DNA of 64,000 nt from UBA3537 sp038138145 (GCA_038138145.1 JAYQDD010000009.1:1-64000), one strand, 5' to 3'; positions 9,185 through 17,501 are shown, counted from the stretch's first letter. Numbers and translations: made by a program. The notes: generated from the sequence alone by a model not told the origin.

Positions 9185-10234
9185 TTATAAGATTAGCATG
9201 GCATCGCCATAGCTGTAAAATTTGTATTCTTCTTTTACTGCTTCTTCATAGGCCCTCATTATGAAATCGTATCCTCCGAAAGCCGAAGTCATCATAAGAA
9301 GCGTAGATTTTGGCGTATGGAAATTTGTGATCATACAGTTTGCAATTGAAAAATCGTAAGGGGGGAAAATAAATTTGTTGGTCCAACCCGAAAATTCATT
9401 CAAAGTGCCACTAGACGAAACAGAACTTTCGATGGAGCGCATAACTGTGGTACCAACCGCACAAATTCTGCGTTTTTCACTCAGAGCTTTGTTGATGGTT
9501 TGTGTTGCTGATTCATCAATGATGATTTCTTCGCTATCCATTTTATGTTTGGAAAGATCCTCTACCTCAACGGGGTTAAAAGTTCCCAAACCGACATGAA
9601 GTGTCACTTCTGCAAAATTGATGCCTTTGATTTCTAAACGCTTCAAAAGGTGTTTCGAAAAGTGTAAGCCCGCTGTTGGGGCTGCTACTGCACCTTCGTT
9701 TTTGGCATAAATAGTTTGGTAGCGTTCCTCGTCCTCGGGCTCAACATCTCGCCCAATATATTTTGGAAGTGGAGTTTGTCCAAGCTCATTGAGCTTCATT
9801 CTAAATTCTTCGTAGGAGCCATCAAACAAAAAACGAAGTGTTCGCCCTCTGGAAGTAGTGTTGTCTATAACCTCGGCAACCAGACTCTCGTCATCCCCAA
9901 AGTATAACTTATTCCCAATTCTAATTTTACGTGCTGGATCTACCAAAACATCCCATAGTCGTTGCTCCGCATTGAGCTCTCTAAGTAAAAATACTTCGAT
10001 GCGCGCTCCTGTCTTTTCTTTGTTGCCAAAAAGACGTGCTGGAAATACCTTAGTATTGTTCAAAATCATCACATCTTCTTCGTCAAAATAATCGATGAGA
10101 TCTTTAAAATATTTGTGTTCGATGGTTTGTTTTTCGCGGTTCAATACCATTAAACGTGCTTCATCTCTATGTTCAGATGGATATTTTGCCAAAAGATGGT
10201 CTGGCAATTCAAAATTAAAGTGGGATAATTTCAT
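9185..10234 (-). CDS. queA: tRNA preQ1(34) S-adenosylmethionine ribosyltransferase-isomerase
   Basis: QueA transfers and rearranges the ribosyl part of SAM onto 7-aminomethyl-7-deazaguanine at tRNA position 34, giving epoxyqueuosine. The 349-residue length is standard. Recognisable blocks are FELPDHLLAKYPSEHRDEAR at the N-terminus, NNTKVFPARLFG, FDGSYEEF, GAVAAPTAGLHFS, LHVGLGTFNPVEVEDL, AVGTTVMRSIES, and NFHTPKSTLLMMTSAFGG near the end. No other queuosine gene is in the window. It has its own strong promoter at 10259-10290 and its own terminator, so it is probably monocistronic. Confidence 0.96.
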   Translation of the reverse strand: MKLSHFNFELPDHLLAKYPSEHRDEARLMVLNREKQTIEHKYFKDLIDYFDEEDVMILNNTKVFPARLFGNKEKTGARIEVFLLRELNAEQRLWDVLVDPARKIRIGNKLYFGDDESLVAEVIDNTTSRGRTLRFLFDGSYEEFRMKLNELGQTPLPKYIGRDVEPEDEERYQTIYAKNEGAVAAPTAGLHFSKHLLKRLEIKGINFAEVTLHVGLGTFNPVEVEDLSKHKMDSEEIIIDESATQTINKALSEKRRICAVGTTVMRSIESSVSSSGTLNEFSGWTNKFIFPPYDFSIANCMITNFHTPKSTLLMMTSAFGGYDFIMRAYEEAVKEEYKFYSYGDAMLIL

Positions 10235-10258
10235 TTATTGTTTGTTTTTTACAAGTTG

Positions 10259-10290
10259 CAAATATACAATCCCGAAATAGGGGTTGTCAA
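10259..10290 (-). promoter_or_regulatory. queA promoter, near-ideal Bacteroidota consensus
   Basis: On the minus strand TTG (10288-10290), a 21-nt spacer and TATATTTG (10259-10266) match the Bacteroidota -33/-7 pattern TTG-N19-21-TAnnTTTG. The ATG of queA lies about 25 nt downstream of the -7. Confidence 0.75.
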
Positions 10291-10312
10291 GTAATTGGTT
10301 GTTTATTTTTAT

Positions 10313-11533
10313 TTAATTCATTTCAAAGCCAAGCGTTGAGAGGTCTTCCCAAAAATCTGGATAAGATTTAGAAACGACTTCGGCATCGTCAATATAAAGC
10401 GTAGTTTTTAGTGCAAGTGGTGCAAATGCCATGGCCATACGGTGGTCGTTATACGTTGCGATGTGTACTCCAGAACGTAGTGTAGACGGAGATTTTAAAT
10501 GTAAACTATCGTTTGTAATTTGAATTGACGTTCCGAGTTTTTTTATTTCATTTTGAAGCGCCACCAATCGATCGGTTTCTTTAATTTTCAAGGTGTGAAG
10601 TCCTGTCAACGTACAATCTAATTGAAGGCCCAAACACGTCACAGCAATGGTTTGCGCAATATCTGGCGCATTGGACAAATCTAAAGTCAGTTTTTTTATC
10701 TCAGGTGTATCTACTTTTTTTAGAGACAATACGGTGCCTTCGAAAGTACTTTCTACCCCTAATTTTTTATAAATATCTTTTAAAACAGCATCACCTTGAA
10801 GACTATTTGGCTTATAGGCCGAGATGTTAATTTGTGTTCCTACAGGACTCAAAGCCACTATACTATAGAAATATGACGCTGAGGACCAGTCAGATTCTAC
10901 TGTAAATGTTTTAGTGACATTTCCAACAAAAGGTTGTACAGTGATGGTATTGGATTCAAAAGTTGATTGCACCCCCAAATCATTGAGCAATGAGAGGGTC
11001 ATGTTGATGTATGGTGTGGATGTAATTTCACCCTCCAAATGTAGGGTCAATCCATGTTTTAGCGTGGGCGCAACAAGCAATAATGCAGAGATGTATTGAC
11101 TACTGACGTTGGCTTTCAAATGTACTACACTTTCAGAAAGTGTTTTACCTTCAATCAAAAGTGGAGGATATCCCTCCTTTTTTGTGTACTTTATGGAAGC
11201 TCCTAAAGAATTTAACGCATCCACCAATATTTTGATTGGACGTTCTTGCATTCTTTCAGATCCCGTCAAGGTTGTCGTTTTACCAACTCGTGTAGCGAAA
11301 TACGCTGTAAGAAAACGCATAGCTGTTCCTGCGTGATGAATATCTACTATGGTATCCTCAGAAGCAATTGCATTCTGCATCAACCGACTATCATCTGAAT
11401 TTGATAAATTATTAATTGTCAAACCCTTGTAAAGTGCTTGCAACAGTAAAACTCTATTTGATTCGCTTTTTGAACCTGTAATCTTAAGCTCAGAAAAAGC
11501 ACTTATTTTTGATTTCTTTAGAAAAATTTGCAC
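10313..11533 (-). CDS. aroA: 3-phosphoshikimate 1-carboxyvinyltransferase (EPSP synthase)
   Basis: AroA joins shikimate-3-phosphate and phosphoenolpyruvate in the sixth step of chorismate synthesis. The 406-residue protein is slightly shorter than the E. coli enzyme but has both inside-out lobes: KSESNRVLLLQAL (substrate Lys/Ser/Arg), AGTAMRFLTAYFA, the active-site Arg in ERMQERPI, VSSQYISALLL, ESDWSSASYFYS, KETDRLVAL and NDHRMAMAFA. The MazG-like gene ends 1 bp upstream, so the two are cotranscribed. It supplies chorismate to the aromatic operon at 13.4-17.4 kb but lies outside the attenuated transcript, behind a terminator and another promoter. Confidence 0.95.
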   Translation of the reverse strand: MQIFLKKSKISAFSELKITGSKSESNRVLLLQALYKGLTINNLSNSDDSRLMQNAIASEDTIVDIHHAGTAMRFLTAYFATRVGKTTTLTGSERMQERPIKILVDALNSLGASIKYTKKEGYPPLLIEGKTLSESVVHLKANVSSQYISALLLVAPTLKHGLTLHLEGEITSTPYINMTLSLLNDLGVQSTFESNTITVQPFVGNVTKTFTVESDWSSASYFYSIVALSPVGTQINISAYKPNSLQGDAVLKDIYKKLGVESTFEGTVLSLKKVDTPEIKKLTLDLSNAPDIAQTIAVTCLGLQLDCTLTGLHTLKIKETDRLVALQNEIKKLGTSIQITNDSLHLKSPSTLRSGVHIATYNDHRMAMAFAPLALKTTLYIDDAEVVSKSYPDFWEDLSTLGFEMN

Positions 11534-11534
11534 T

Positions 11535-11861
11535 CTATTTCAATTTTTTATTGGCATGGTGTCGCTCATGATCTCGCTTAGTTTTAAGGTCTAATTTTTT
11601 GTCAAAAGCTGCCTGTAGGTCTATTCCTGTCTGATTGGCCAAACAAAGCACAACAAAAAGAACATCAGCCAATTCTTCTCCTAAGTCTTTTGTTTTGTCG
11701 CTTTCTTTTTCACTTTGCTCACCATAACGGCGCGCAATAATGCGTGCGACCTCTCCAACCTCTTCTGTAAGCTGAGCCATATTGGTCAATTCATTGAAAT
11801 AGCGAACCCCATGAGTTTTTATCCATTGATCGACCGTTTCTTGTGCATTTTGAATGTTCAT
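11535..11861 (-). CDS. MazG-like nucleotide pyrophosphohydrolase
   Basis: The 108-residue protein is a single all-alpha NTP-PPase domain that would hydrolyse a (deoxy)NTP to NMP and pyrophosphate, cleaning damaged nucleotides. The Mg-binding motif is visible as LTEEVGEVAR and, about 25-30 residues on, DLGEELADVLFVVLCLAN (ExxE...ExxD). It is half the length of full MazG, like the short house-cleaning pyrophosphatases. The start ATG follows an AT-rich leader. aroA starts one base after its stop. The exact nucleotide substrate cannot be inferred. Confidence 0.82.
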   Translation of the reverse strand: MNIQNAQETVDQWIKTHGVRYFNELTNMAQLTEEVGEVARIIARRYGEQSEKESDKTKDLGEELADVLFVVLCLANQTGIDLQAAFDKKLDLKTKRDHERHHANKKLK

Positions 11862-11883
11862 TATCCGTTCTATTTAACTTATA

Positions 11884-11914
11884 CTAAAGTAATTAATGCG
11901 CTATTCATTTCAAA
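11884..11914 (-). promoter_or_regulatory. Putative promoter of the mazG-like/aroA pair
   Basis: On the minus strand TTTG (11911-11914), a 19-nt spacer and TACTTTAG (11884-11891) resemble the phylum consensus; the same -7 variant TACTTTAG occurs in the aromatic operon promoter. It lies 23 bp before the mazG-like start. Confidence 0.5.
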
Positions 11915-11940
11915 TAATATACTCTAAAAATAAAGCAAAA

Positions 11941-12393
11941 TTATTCACGATTTTTGGTGTCTATAATTATAGTTACTGGGCCATCATTTAAAAGAGAAAC
12001 CTTCATGTCTGCTCCAAAAATTCCAGATTGAACCCGCTGACCTAAATCGTGTTGCAATTGATTTATAAATTGCTCATAAAGTGGCAACGCAACTTCTGGT
12101 CGTGCTGCTTTTATATAACTCGGTCGATTTCCTTTTTTGGTTTGTGCATGTAATGTAAATTGACTAATGACCAAAGCTTCTCCTTTTTGATTTTTGAGCG
12201 ACACATTCATCACGCCGTCGCTGTCGCTAAATATTCTGAGGTTTACAATTTTTTTACTCAACCATTGAATATCGTCAAAGGTATCTTCTGGAACAATACC
12301 TAAAAAAACCAATACTCCAGAGGCGATTTTGGCTTCAATTTTTTCATCTACAGCAACACTTGCTTTTGACACTCTTTGAATAACTACTCTCAT
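11941..12393 (-). CDS. dtd: D-aminoacyl-tRNA deacylase
   Basis: Dtd hydrolyses D-amino acids (and Gly-tRNA-Ala) from mischarged tRNA. The 150-residue protein begins MRVVIQRVSKASVAV, the usual N-terminus, and has the two conserved active-site blocks SQFTLHAQTKKGNRPS and NDGPVTIIIDT, whose Gly-Pro enforces chiral selection. Its ATG overlaps the end of rsgA by 4 bp, so the two are translationally coupled. A 79-bp gap with a promoter separates it from the following mazG-like gene. Confidence 0.95.
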   Translation of the reverse strand: MRVVIQRVSKASVAVDEKIEAKIASGVLVFLGIVPEDTFDDIQWLSKKIVNLRIFSDSDGVMNVSLKNQKGEALVISQFTLHAQTKKGNRPSYIKAARPEVALPLYEQFINQLQHDLGQRVQSGIFGADMKVSLLNDGPVTIIIDTKNRE

Positions 12394-13340
12394 TCTATAG
12401 TGTATGAATCGGTTCGATAGTTGGTGTCCTCGCCTTCCAAAATTTGCACATAAGATGCGTAACGAGAAGGCGCTATTTCACCAGATTCAACCCCTTGTTT
12501 TACTGCACATTTTGGTTCATGTAGGTGTTGGCAATTGTGGAATTTACAGTTGGCCTTTAATTTAAATAACTCTGGGAAATATTGATCCAATTCTGTAGGT
12601 TCCATATCAACAACACCAAACCCTTTGATGCCAGGAGTGTCAATGATGCGCGCATCAAAACTCAAATCAAACATTTCTGCAAAAGTAGTGGTGTGTTGTC
12701 CTTGTTGATGCAGTTCTGAGATGGCTTTTGTTTTCAAATTTAACGTTGGCTCAATAGCATTCACTAAAGTTGATTTTCCAATTCCAGAATGGCCTGAAAA
12801 CATACTTGTTTTATTTTTCATTTTTGCTTTTATCGGCGTTAGATTATCTCCTTTTTTAGCAGAAATTTTTAAACATTCATACCCTATTTTAGAATAAATC
12901 TGTATTAAATCCTCAACTATATTCTTTGTGTTTTCATCATAAACATCCATTTTATTGAACAACAAAACAGAGGTGATGCCATAGGCCTCCGCCGTCGCCA
13001 AGAAACGATCAATAAAACTTGTAAATGTAGGCGGATTATCTATTGTAATCAACAAAAAAACTTGATCTATATTACTGGCAATAATATGGGTTTGTTTGGA
13101 TAGATTTACGGACTTTCGAACAATGTAATTTTTTCGTGGGTGAATGGTTTTTATGACACCTGTTTCTTTATTGTTACTCGTTTCTAAGTCAAAATCCACC
13201 ACATCACCAACCGCGATAGGGTTGGTGCTTTTGATGCCTTTCATGCGGAATTTACCTTTGATACGGCACTCAAAAAAAGTACCATCCAAAGCTTTGACCG
13301 TGTACCAACTGCCTGTAGATTTATAAACCGTTCCTGTCAT
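12390..13340 (-). CDS. rsgA: Ribosome small-subunit-dependent GTPase
   Basis: RsgA (YjeQ) is a circularly permuted GTPase that checks late 30S subunit maturation. The 316 residues comprise an N-terminal OB fold (GTVYKSTGSWYTVKALDG), the G4 motif LLFNKMD preceding G1 SGHSGIGKSTLVN and G3 DTPGIKGF, and a C-terminal zinc knuckle, CKFHNCQHLHEPKC. I start at the ATG at 13340 (MTGTVYKSTGSW), the usual N-terminus. An earlier ATG at 13373 adds eleven residues and is unlikely. Its stop overlaps dtd. A terminator at 13412-13438 isolates it from the upstream aromatic operon. Confidence 0.96.
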   Translation of the reverse strand: MTGTVYKSTGSWYTVKALDGTFFECRIKGKFRMKGIKSTNPIAVGDVVDFDLETSNNKETGVIKTIHPRKNYIVRKSVNLSKQTHIIASNIDQVFLLITIDNPPTFTSFIDRFLATAEAYGITSVLLFNKMDVYDENTKNIVEDLIQIYSKIGYECLKISAKKGDNLTPIKAKMKNKTSMFSGHSGIGKSTLVNAIEPTLNLKTKAISELHQQGQHTTTFAEMFDLSFDARIIDTPGIKGFGVVDMEPTELDQYFPELFKLKANCKFHNCQHLHEPKCAVKQGVESGEIAPSRYASYVQILEGEDTNYRTDSYTIE

Positions 13341-13411
13341 ATTAAAACCATCGTTATCAACACAAAGAAACAAATTTCTTTTTATTATGGATTGACGTTT
13401 AAATTAGAGTA

Positions 13412-13438
13412 ATAAAAAAGGGTGCAAATGCACCCTTT
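13412..13438 (-). terminator. Intrinsic terminator at the end of the aromatic operon
   Basis: On the minus strand AAAGGGTGC/GCACCCTTT forms a 9-bp stem with a short ATTT-type loop followed by T6, starting 5 nt after the DAHP synthase stop. It marks the 3' end of the pheA-to-DAHP synthase transcript. Confidence 0.9.
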
Positions 13439-13442
13439 ATTG

Positions 13443-14525
13443 TTAGGCTTTCAAAATCTGTTTTTGATGGTTGATGGATTCTTGATGAATCGCCTTGAAG
13501 AGTTTAAGAATAAATTCTTCACTGAGGTTGTGTTGTTCCCCTTCTAAAACCATTTTCCCCAAAATTTCGTTCCAGCGTTTACTTTGCAGTACGGCCACAT
13601 TTTTTTCTTTTTTCAATGCACCAATGGCCTCGGCTACTTTCATACGTTTACCTAAAGTTTCTAAAAGTTGATTGTCTGCAACATCAATTTGTGCACGAAG
13701 GTTTTGAAGCTCTGTAGTGTAATCGGCTTCGGTTGTACTTTCGTTACGAATTTTCAAATCTTTGGTGTATTGGATCAAGGTTTCAGGTGTGATTTGTTGT
13801 GCAGCATCACTCCATGCATTATCAGGATCAAAATGAGTTTCAATCATTAACCCATCGAAGTTTAAGTCCAATGCTGTTTGGCACACATCAAAGACCATGT
13901 CGCGTTTTCCAGTAATATGAGACGGATCGTTGATGAGTGGTAGGTCTGGAAATTTTGTTTGCAACTCGATTGCTAATTGCCATTCTGGATTATTTCTATA
14001 TTTTGATTTTTCATAGGTTGAAAATCCTCTATGGATTACACCCAAATTTTTGATATTAGCAGAAGCCAATCGCTCTACAGCGCCTAACCATAGTGCAAGA
14101 TCTGGATTGACAGGGTTTTTTATCAAGACGATTTTGTCGGTGCCTTCCAAAGCATCAGCAATTTCTTGAACAATAAACGGGCTTACTGTTGAACGTGCAC
14201 CAATCCAAAGTAAATCAATGTCGTGCTCAAGCGCCAATTCGACATGTGCTCTGTTGGCCACTTCTGTTGCTGTTTTGAGTCCTGTTTCAGCTTTTACTTT
14301 CTGAAGCCACTTGAGCCCCAAAGCGCCAACGCCTTCAAAATTCCCTGGGCGAGTTCGCGGTTTCCAAATACCCGCGCGAAAATAACTGACATCGGAATTT
14401 TTAAGTTCATGTGCGATTTTTAGTACTTGTTCTTCTGTTTCTGCACTACATGGCCCTGCTATAACAAGCGGATGATTTAATTGTAAATCGTCTAACCATG
14501 TGCCTAATTGTTTACTATTTTCCAT
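13443..14525 (-). CDS. Bifunctional DAHP synthase / chorismate mutase (type II AroQ)
   Basis: This 360-residue fusion catalyses both the first shikimate step (erythrose-4-phosphate + PEP to DAHP) and chorismate to prephenate. Residues ~1-260 are the KDOPS-like DAHP synthase family: GPCSAE at 24-29, KPRTRP at 55-60, DLLWIGARS, LIKNPVNPD, GVIHRGFS and INDPSHITGKRD. Residues ~268-350 are an AroQ helical mutase: LRAQIDVADNQLLETLGKRM, VAEAIGALKKEKN and the QSKRWNEIL segment. The fusion order (synthase then mutase) is the one common in Bacteroidota. It is last in the attenuated pheA operon, 14 bp after tyrA, and is followed by a terminator. Confidence 0.95.
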   Translation of the reverse strand: MENSKQLGTWLDDLQLNHPLVIAGPCSAETEEQVLKIAHELKNSDVSYFRAGIWKPRTRPGNFEGVGALGLKWLQKVKAETGLKTATEVANRAHVELALEHDIDLLWIGARSTVSPFIVQEIADALEGTDKIVLIKNPVNPDLALWLGAVERLASANIKNLGVIHRGFSTYEKSKYRNNPEWQLAIELQTKFPDLPLINDPSHITGKRDMVFDVCQTALDLNFDGLMIETHFDPDNAWSDAAQQITPETLIQYTKDLKIRNESTTEADYTTELQNLRAQIDVADNQLLETLGKRMKVAEAIGALKKEKNVAVLQSKRWNEILGKMVLEGEQHNLSEEFILKLFKAIHQESINHQKQILKA

Positions 14526-14539
14526 AGTGTGTATTGGTT

Positions 14540-15391
14540 TTAAGAAATTCCTTTTAAAATTGTTTTTATGTGATTTGTGTTTTTCATTTCGTTTCGAATG
14601 GCTTCAAAATCGTCTAACTCCATTAGTGTTTTAAAATGATTTAGGTTTTGAATATATTCGTTGAGTGTTTCAATGATATTTGCTTTGTTTTGTTCAAAAA
14701 TAGGGGTCCACATTTCAGGTGAACTTTTGGCAAGCCGTACGGTTGATTCAAATCCACTACCTGCCATATCAAAAATATTGCGCTCATTTTTCTCTTTATC
14801 AATAACTGTTTTACCAAGCATAAAAGAGCTAATGTGCGATAAATGAGAAACATAAGCAATATGTTTGTCGTGCTCCGTTGCATCCATGTAACGAATATTC
14901 ATACCCATCGCTTCAAAAATTTCTATCAATGCTTTTGCTACTTTCTCATTTGTTTTTTCAAGATCACATATAATATTGGTCTTATTTAAAAACAAACTTT
15001 TATGGGCTGCTTTTGGTCCAGAAAATTCTGTCCCCGCTATTGGGTGATTGGCCAAAAATTGTGCCCGTTTGGGGTGCGTGTCAACACTCTTACAAATAGC
15101 TGCTTTTGTAGAACCCATATCTACAACTATTCCATGTGAAGGCAATACATCCAATATGGTGGGGAGTAATTTCAAAGTAGCATTTACAGGGATCGCTAAA
15201 ACTACAAGATCAGCGTTTACTACATGATCAAGGGTTGCCTTTTTATGTATCAACCCTAAAGACAAAGCTTCGGACAAATGTTCACTATTGTTGTCAATGC
15301 CATGAATGGTAGCATCGGGATTTATTGCTTTGAAATTCAAAGCAAAACTACCCCCAATGAGTCCTGTCCCTATGATGTATACATTTCTCAT
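14540..15391 (-). CDS. tyrA: Prephenate dehydrogenase
   Basis: TyrA oxidatively decarboxylates prephenate to 4-hydroxyphenylpyruvate for tyrosine. The 283-residue protein opens with the dinucleotide fold MRNVYIIGTGLIGGS (GTGLIGGS at 8-15). It has MGSTKAAIC, the conserved catalytic His in NHPIAGTEFSGP, and HDKHIAYVSHLSHISSF. There is no C-terminal ACT domain, so allosteric control must come from elsewhere. I use the ATG at 15391, which overlaps the aminotransferase stop as ATGA; the upstream in-frame ATG (15436) adds fifteen basic residues inside the preceding gene. Confidence 0.95.
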   Translation of the reverse strand: MRNVYIIGTGLIGGSFALNFKAINPDATIHGIDNNSEHLSEALSLGLIHKKATLDHVVNADLVVLAIPVNATLKLLPTILDVLPSHGIVVDMGSTKAAICKSVDTHPKRAQFLANHPIAGTEFSGPKAAHKSLFLNKTNIICDLEKTNEKVAKALIEIFEAMGMNIRYMDATEHDKHIAYVSHLSHISSFMLGKTVIDKEKNERNIFDMAGSGFESTVRLAKSSPEMWTPIFEQNKANIIETLNEYIQNLNHFKTLMELDDFEAIRNEMKNTNHIKTILKGIS

Positions 15392-16533
15392 TTGGTTCGA
15401 TTTATGGCTTCTTTTATGAATTCTTCTGGTGCACAAAGAGAAAAACGCACATATCCCGCTCCATTGGATCCAAAAATAGTTCCAGGTGCTATAAATATGT
15501 TTTTCTCAATGAGAAGGGTGTCAATAAATTGTTCTGCATCAAGCCCTTCGGGAAGCTTTGCCCAAACAAACATTCCTGCAGTATTTTTATCAAAATTGCA
15601 TTCCAATTGGGCTGCCAATTGCCATACCAAAGCACGTCTTTTGGAGTAGACCGCATTTAAATGTTCAAACCATGACTTTGAAACGTTTAATGCCGCAATC
15701 GCTCCTTGTTGAACCCCATAAAACATCCCTGAATCCATATTGCTTTTGACTTTAATAACATTGGTTATGTGATGGGCTGCTCCAGAAAGCATACCCACAC
15801 GCCAACCCGCCATGTTAAAACTTTTACTTAAAGAGTTTAACTCCAAACACACATCTTTGGCACCTTCGATATTAAAAATGCTTTTGGGATTGTCGTTTAG
15901 AATAAAACTATATGGATTGTCATTGACAAGCAGAATGTTATGCTTTTTTGCAAATTCGACTAAAGCCCTTAAATGATCTTCTGAACCCAGTGTCCCCGTT
16001 GGCATATGCGGGTAATTAACCCACATGAGTTTTACTTTAGAAAGATCCATTTGTTCTAAAACAGAAACATTAGGTTGCCATTGTGACTCGGCGTTTAAAT
16101 CGTAAAAAATAGGGGTTGCTCCCATTAATTTTGTCACTGAGCTGTAAGTGGGATACCCAGGATTTGGAATAAGAACAGCATCGCCTTCGTTGAGGTAAGC
16201 CATCGAGATATGCATGATGCCTTCTTTACTGCCCATTAGGGGTAGAATTTCCGCTTCCGCATCAAGCAGTACATTGTAATTTTTTTTATAAAAACTAGAA
16301 ATAGCTTGCCTTAGTTCTGGCAGTCCCTGATAGCTTTGGTACTTGTGCGCACTTGGATTTGAAAGACTCTGTTTTAGGGCAGATACTACAGAAGGATCTG
16401 GTGGTAAATCAGGACTACCAATACCGAGGTTAATCACCGGTGCTCCTTCTGAAATAAGAGCTCGAACCTCCTTTAATTTTCTAGAAAAGTAGTATTCTTT
16501 AACGGTATGTAAACGCTGTGCAACTCTACTCAT
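15388..16533 (-). CDS. Class I/II PLP aminotransferase, probably aromatic/prephenate-pathway
   Basis: The 381-residue fold-type I aminotransferase has the PLP Lys at 237 in NSLSKSFNMAGWRVG, the NPGYPTY and NYPHMPTG motifs that hold the cofactor, DNPYSF, and the C-terminal substrate Arg in GYVRFSLCAPEE. By position between pheA and tyrA, with ATGA overlaps on both sides, it most likely aminates phenylpyruvate and 4-hydroxyphenylpyruvate (or prephenate itself). Sequence alone does not separate this from an aspartate or LL-diaminopimelate aminotransferase. It is translationally coupled to both neighbours. Confidence 0.88.
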   Translation of the reverse strand: MSRVAQRLHTVKEYYFSRKLKEVRALISEGAPVINLGIGSPDLPPDPSVVSALKQSLSNPSAHKYQSYQGLPELRQAISSFYKKNYNVLLDAEAEILPLMGSKEGIMHISMAYLNEGDAVLIPNPGYPTYSSVTKLMGATPIFYDLNAESQWQPNVSVLEQMDLSKVKLMWVNYPHMPTGTLGSEDHLRALVEFAKKHNILLVNDNPYSFILNDNPKSIFNIEGAKDVCLELNSLSKSFNMAGWRVGMLSGAAHHITNVIKVKSNMDSGMFYGVQQGAIAALNVSKSWFEHLNAVYSKRRALVWQLAAQLECNFDKNTAGMFVWAKLPEGLDAEQFIDTLLIEKNIFIAPGTIFGSNGAGYVRFSLCAPEEFIKEAINRTK

Positions 16534-17351
16534 TGTTTTGTATTTTTATACGTTCCTAGTACCTTGAATTCTTCGGCCATGATGTTCATGACAGAAGTGG
16601 CTTTTTCATAATCCTCATAAGCATCAAACGTAACATCCACAAAAAAGGCATATTTCCATGGTGTGTCAATTTTTGGTAAAGATTGGATTTTGGTCAGATT
16701 CATTTTACAATCGCTCATCACATTGAGCATCGCTGCCAAACTTCCACGTTTGTGGTCCAACAAAAATTTTAAAGAGGCCTTATTTATTTTTTTAGACGTA
16801 TTTGGCTGGCGTTCTACAGTTACAAAACGTGTTTCGTTGTGCTTGATGGTCTGTATACTCTCGGCCAAAATATTCAATTGGTAAATTTCTGCCGCAGACG
16901 AGCTTGCAATTGCTGCAACCCCTTTGAGTTGTTGGTCATGAATTTTTTTTGCAGCTTCAGCCGTATCAGCATCTTCCACCAATTTAATGTGTGGGTATTG
17001 ATCAAAAAAGACTTTACACTGCAACAGAGCCATAGGGTGAGAATGTACTTCTTTGATATCAGTGATTTCTTGTCCAGACAGTGCCATCAAATGGTGTTGA
17101 ACATCCAAATAATATTCACCAGTGATGTGCAAATCATTGGCATCAATAAGGGCATAATTTGGAATAATAGATCCTGCAATAGAGTTTTCGAGCGCCATCA
17201 CTGCGGCATCAACCTCATTTGAGGTTAGACTGGCAATAACTTCGTTGAATGTCAACAACGGCTCAATTTCTACTGGAGTTGCAAAATAGTTTTGCGTGAC
17301 CAAATGATGAAATGACCCTTTTATTCCTTGTATGGCGACTTTTTTTATCAT
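16530..17351 (-). CDS. pheA: Prephenate dehydratase
   Basis: PheA decarboxylates and dehydrates prephenate to phenylpyruvate. The 273-residue monofunctional enzyme has ENSIAGSI at 55-62, the catalytic Thr-Arg-Phe at 174-176 (ETRFVTVER), and a C-terminal ACT domain (~193-268) with RGSLAAML and KIQSLP in place of the usual Phe-binding GALV and ESRP motifs, so feedback inhibition by Phe is plausible. It is first in the operon. Its ATG sits immediately after the T-run of the attenuator terminator, so every transcript that makes it has read through that hairpin. Confidence 0.95.
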   Translation of the reverse strand: MIKKVAIQGIKGSFHHLVTQNYFATPVEIEPLLTFNEVIASLTSNEVDAAVMALENSIAGSIIPNYALIDANDLHITGEYYLDVQHHLMALSGQEITDIKEVHSHPMALLQCKVFFDQYPHIKLVEDADTAEAAKKIHDQQLKGVAAIASSSAAEIYQLNILAESIQTIKHNETRFVTVERQPNTSKKINKASLKFLLDHKRGSLAAMLNVMSDCKMNLTKIQSLPKIDTPWKYAFFVDVTFDAYEDYEKATSVMNIMAEEFKVLGTYKNTKQ

Positions 17352-17381
17352 AAAAAAAAATCTCGATGTTTACATCGAGAC
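17352..17381 (-). terminator. Attenuator terminator directly before pheA
   Basis: On the minus strand TCTCGATG, a TAAA loop, and CATCGAGA (17361-17380) form an 8-bp stem followed by nine T (17352-17360), ending at the pheA ATG. The 5' arm (17375-17381, GTCTCGA) can instead pair with TCGAGAC at 17420-17426 inside the leader peptide gene, giving a mutually exclusive antiterminator of 7 bp plus one G-U. Confidence 0.9.
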
Positions 17382-17406
17382 TCAAATTGAAATTTATAAC
17401 TAAAAA

Positions 17407-17484
17407 TTACACATACAAGGTCTCGACTCTTTTACTAAAAAAGAAGTAATACCAGTTATAAAATGTGTAACTTAAATTTGTCAC
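17407..17484 (-). CDS. Aromatic-rich leader peptide of the pheA operon (pheL-like)
   Basis: A 25-codon frame opens at GTG (17482-17484) and stops at TAA (17407-17409). Codons 6-16 read YTFYNWYYFFF: four Tyr, four Phe and one Trp among eleven residues (17437-17469), an extreme composition for chance. An in-frame TAA lies three codons upstream of the GTG, so no longer start exists. The start is about 12 nt from the predicted transcription start. The sequence after the aromatic run (17420-17426) is one arm of an antiterminator. By analogy with enterobacterial phe/trp leaders, ribosome stalling on uncharged Phe, Tyr or Trp codons would allow read-through into pheA; this mechanism is inferred. Confidence 0.85.
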   Translation of the reverse strand: MTNLSYTFYNWYYFFFSKRVETLYV

Positions 17485-17501
17485 TGTTGTTTAATTTTGC
17501 G

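Noticed and set aside
10268..10288. CAATCCC/GGGGTTG hairpin as an aroA terminator
   Set aside because: On the minus strand, the direction of aroA, the stem has a C-A mismatch and no T-run; the bases are better explained as the spacer of the queA promoter.
16839..17222. Plus-strand 127-codon open frame antisense to pheA
   Set aside because: It lies entirely within a well-supported pheA on the other strand and has no recognisable domain or start context.
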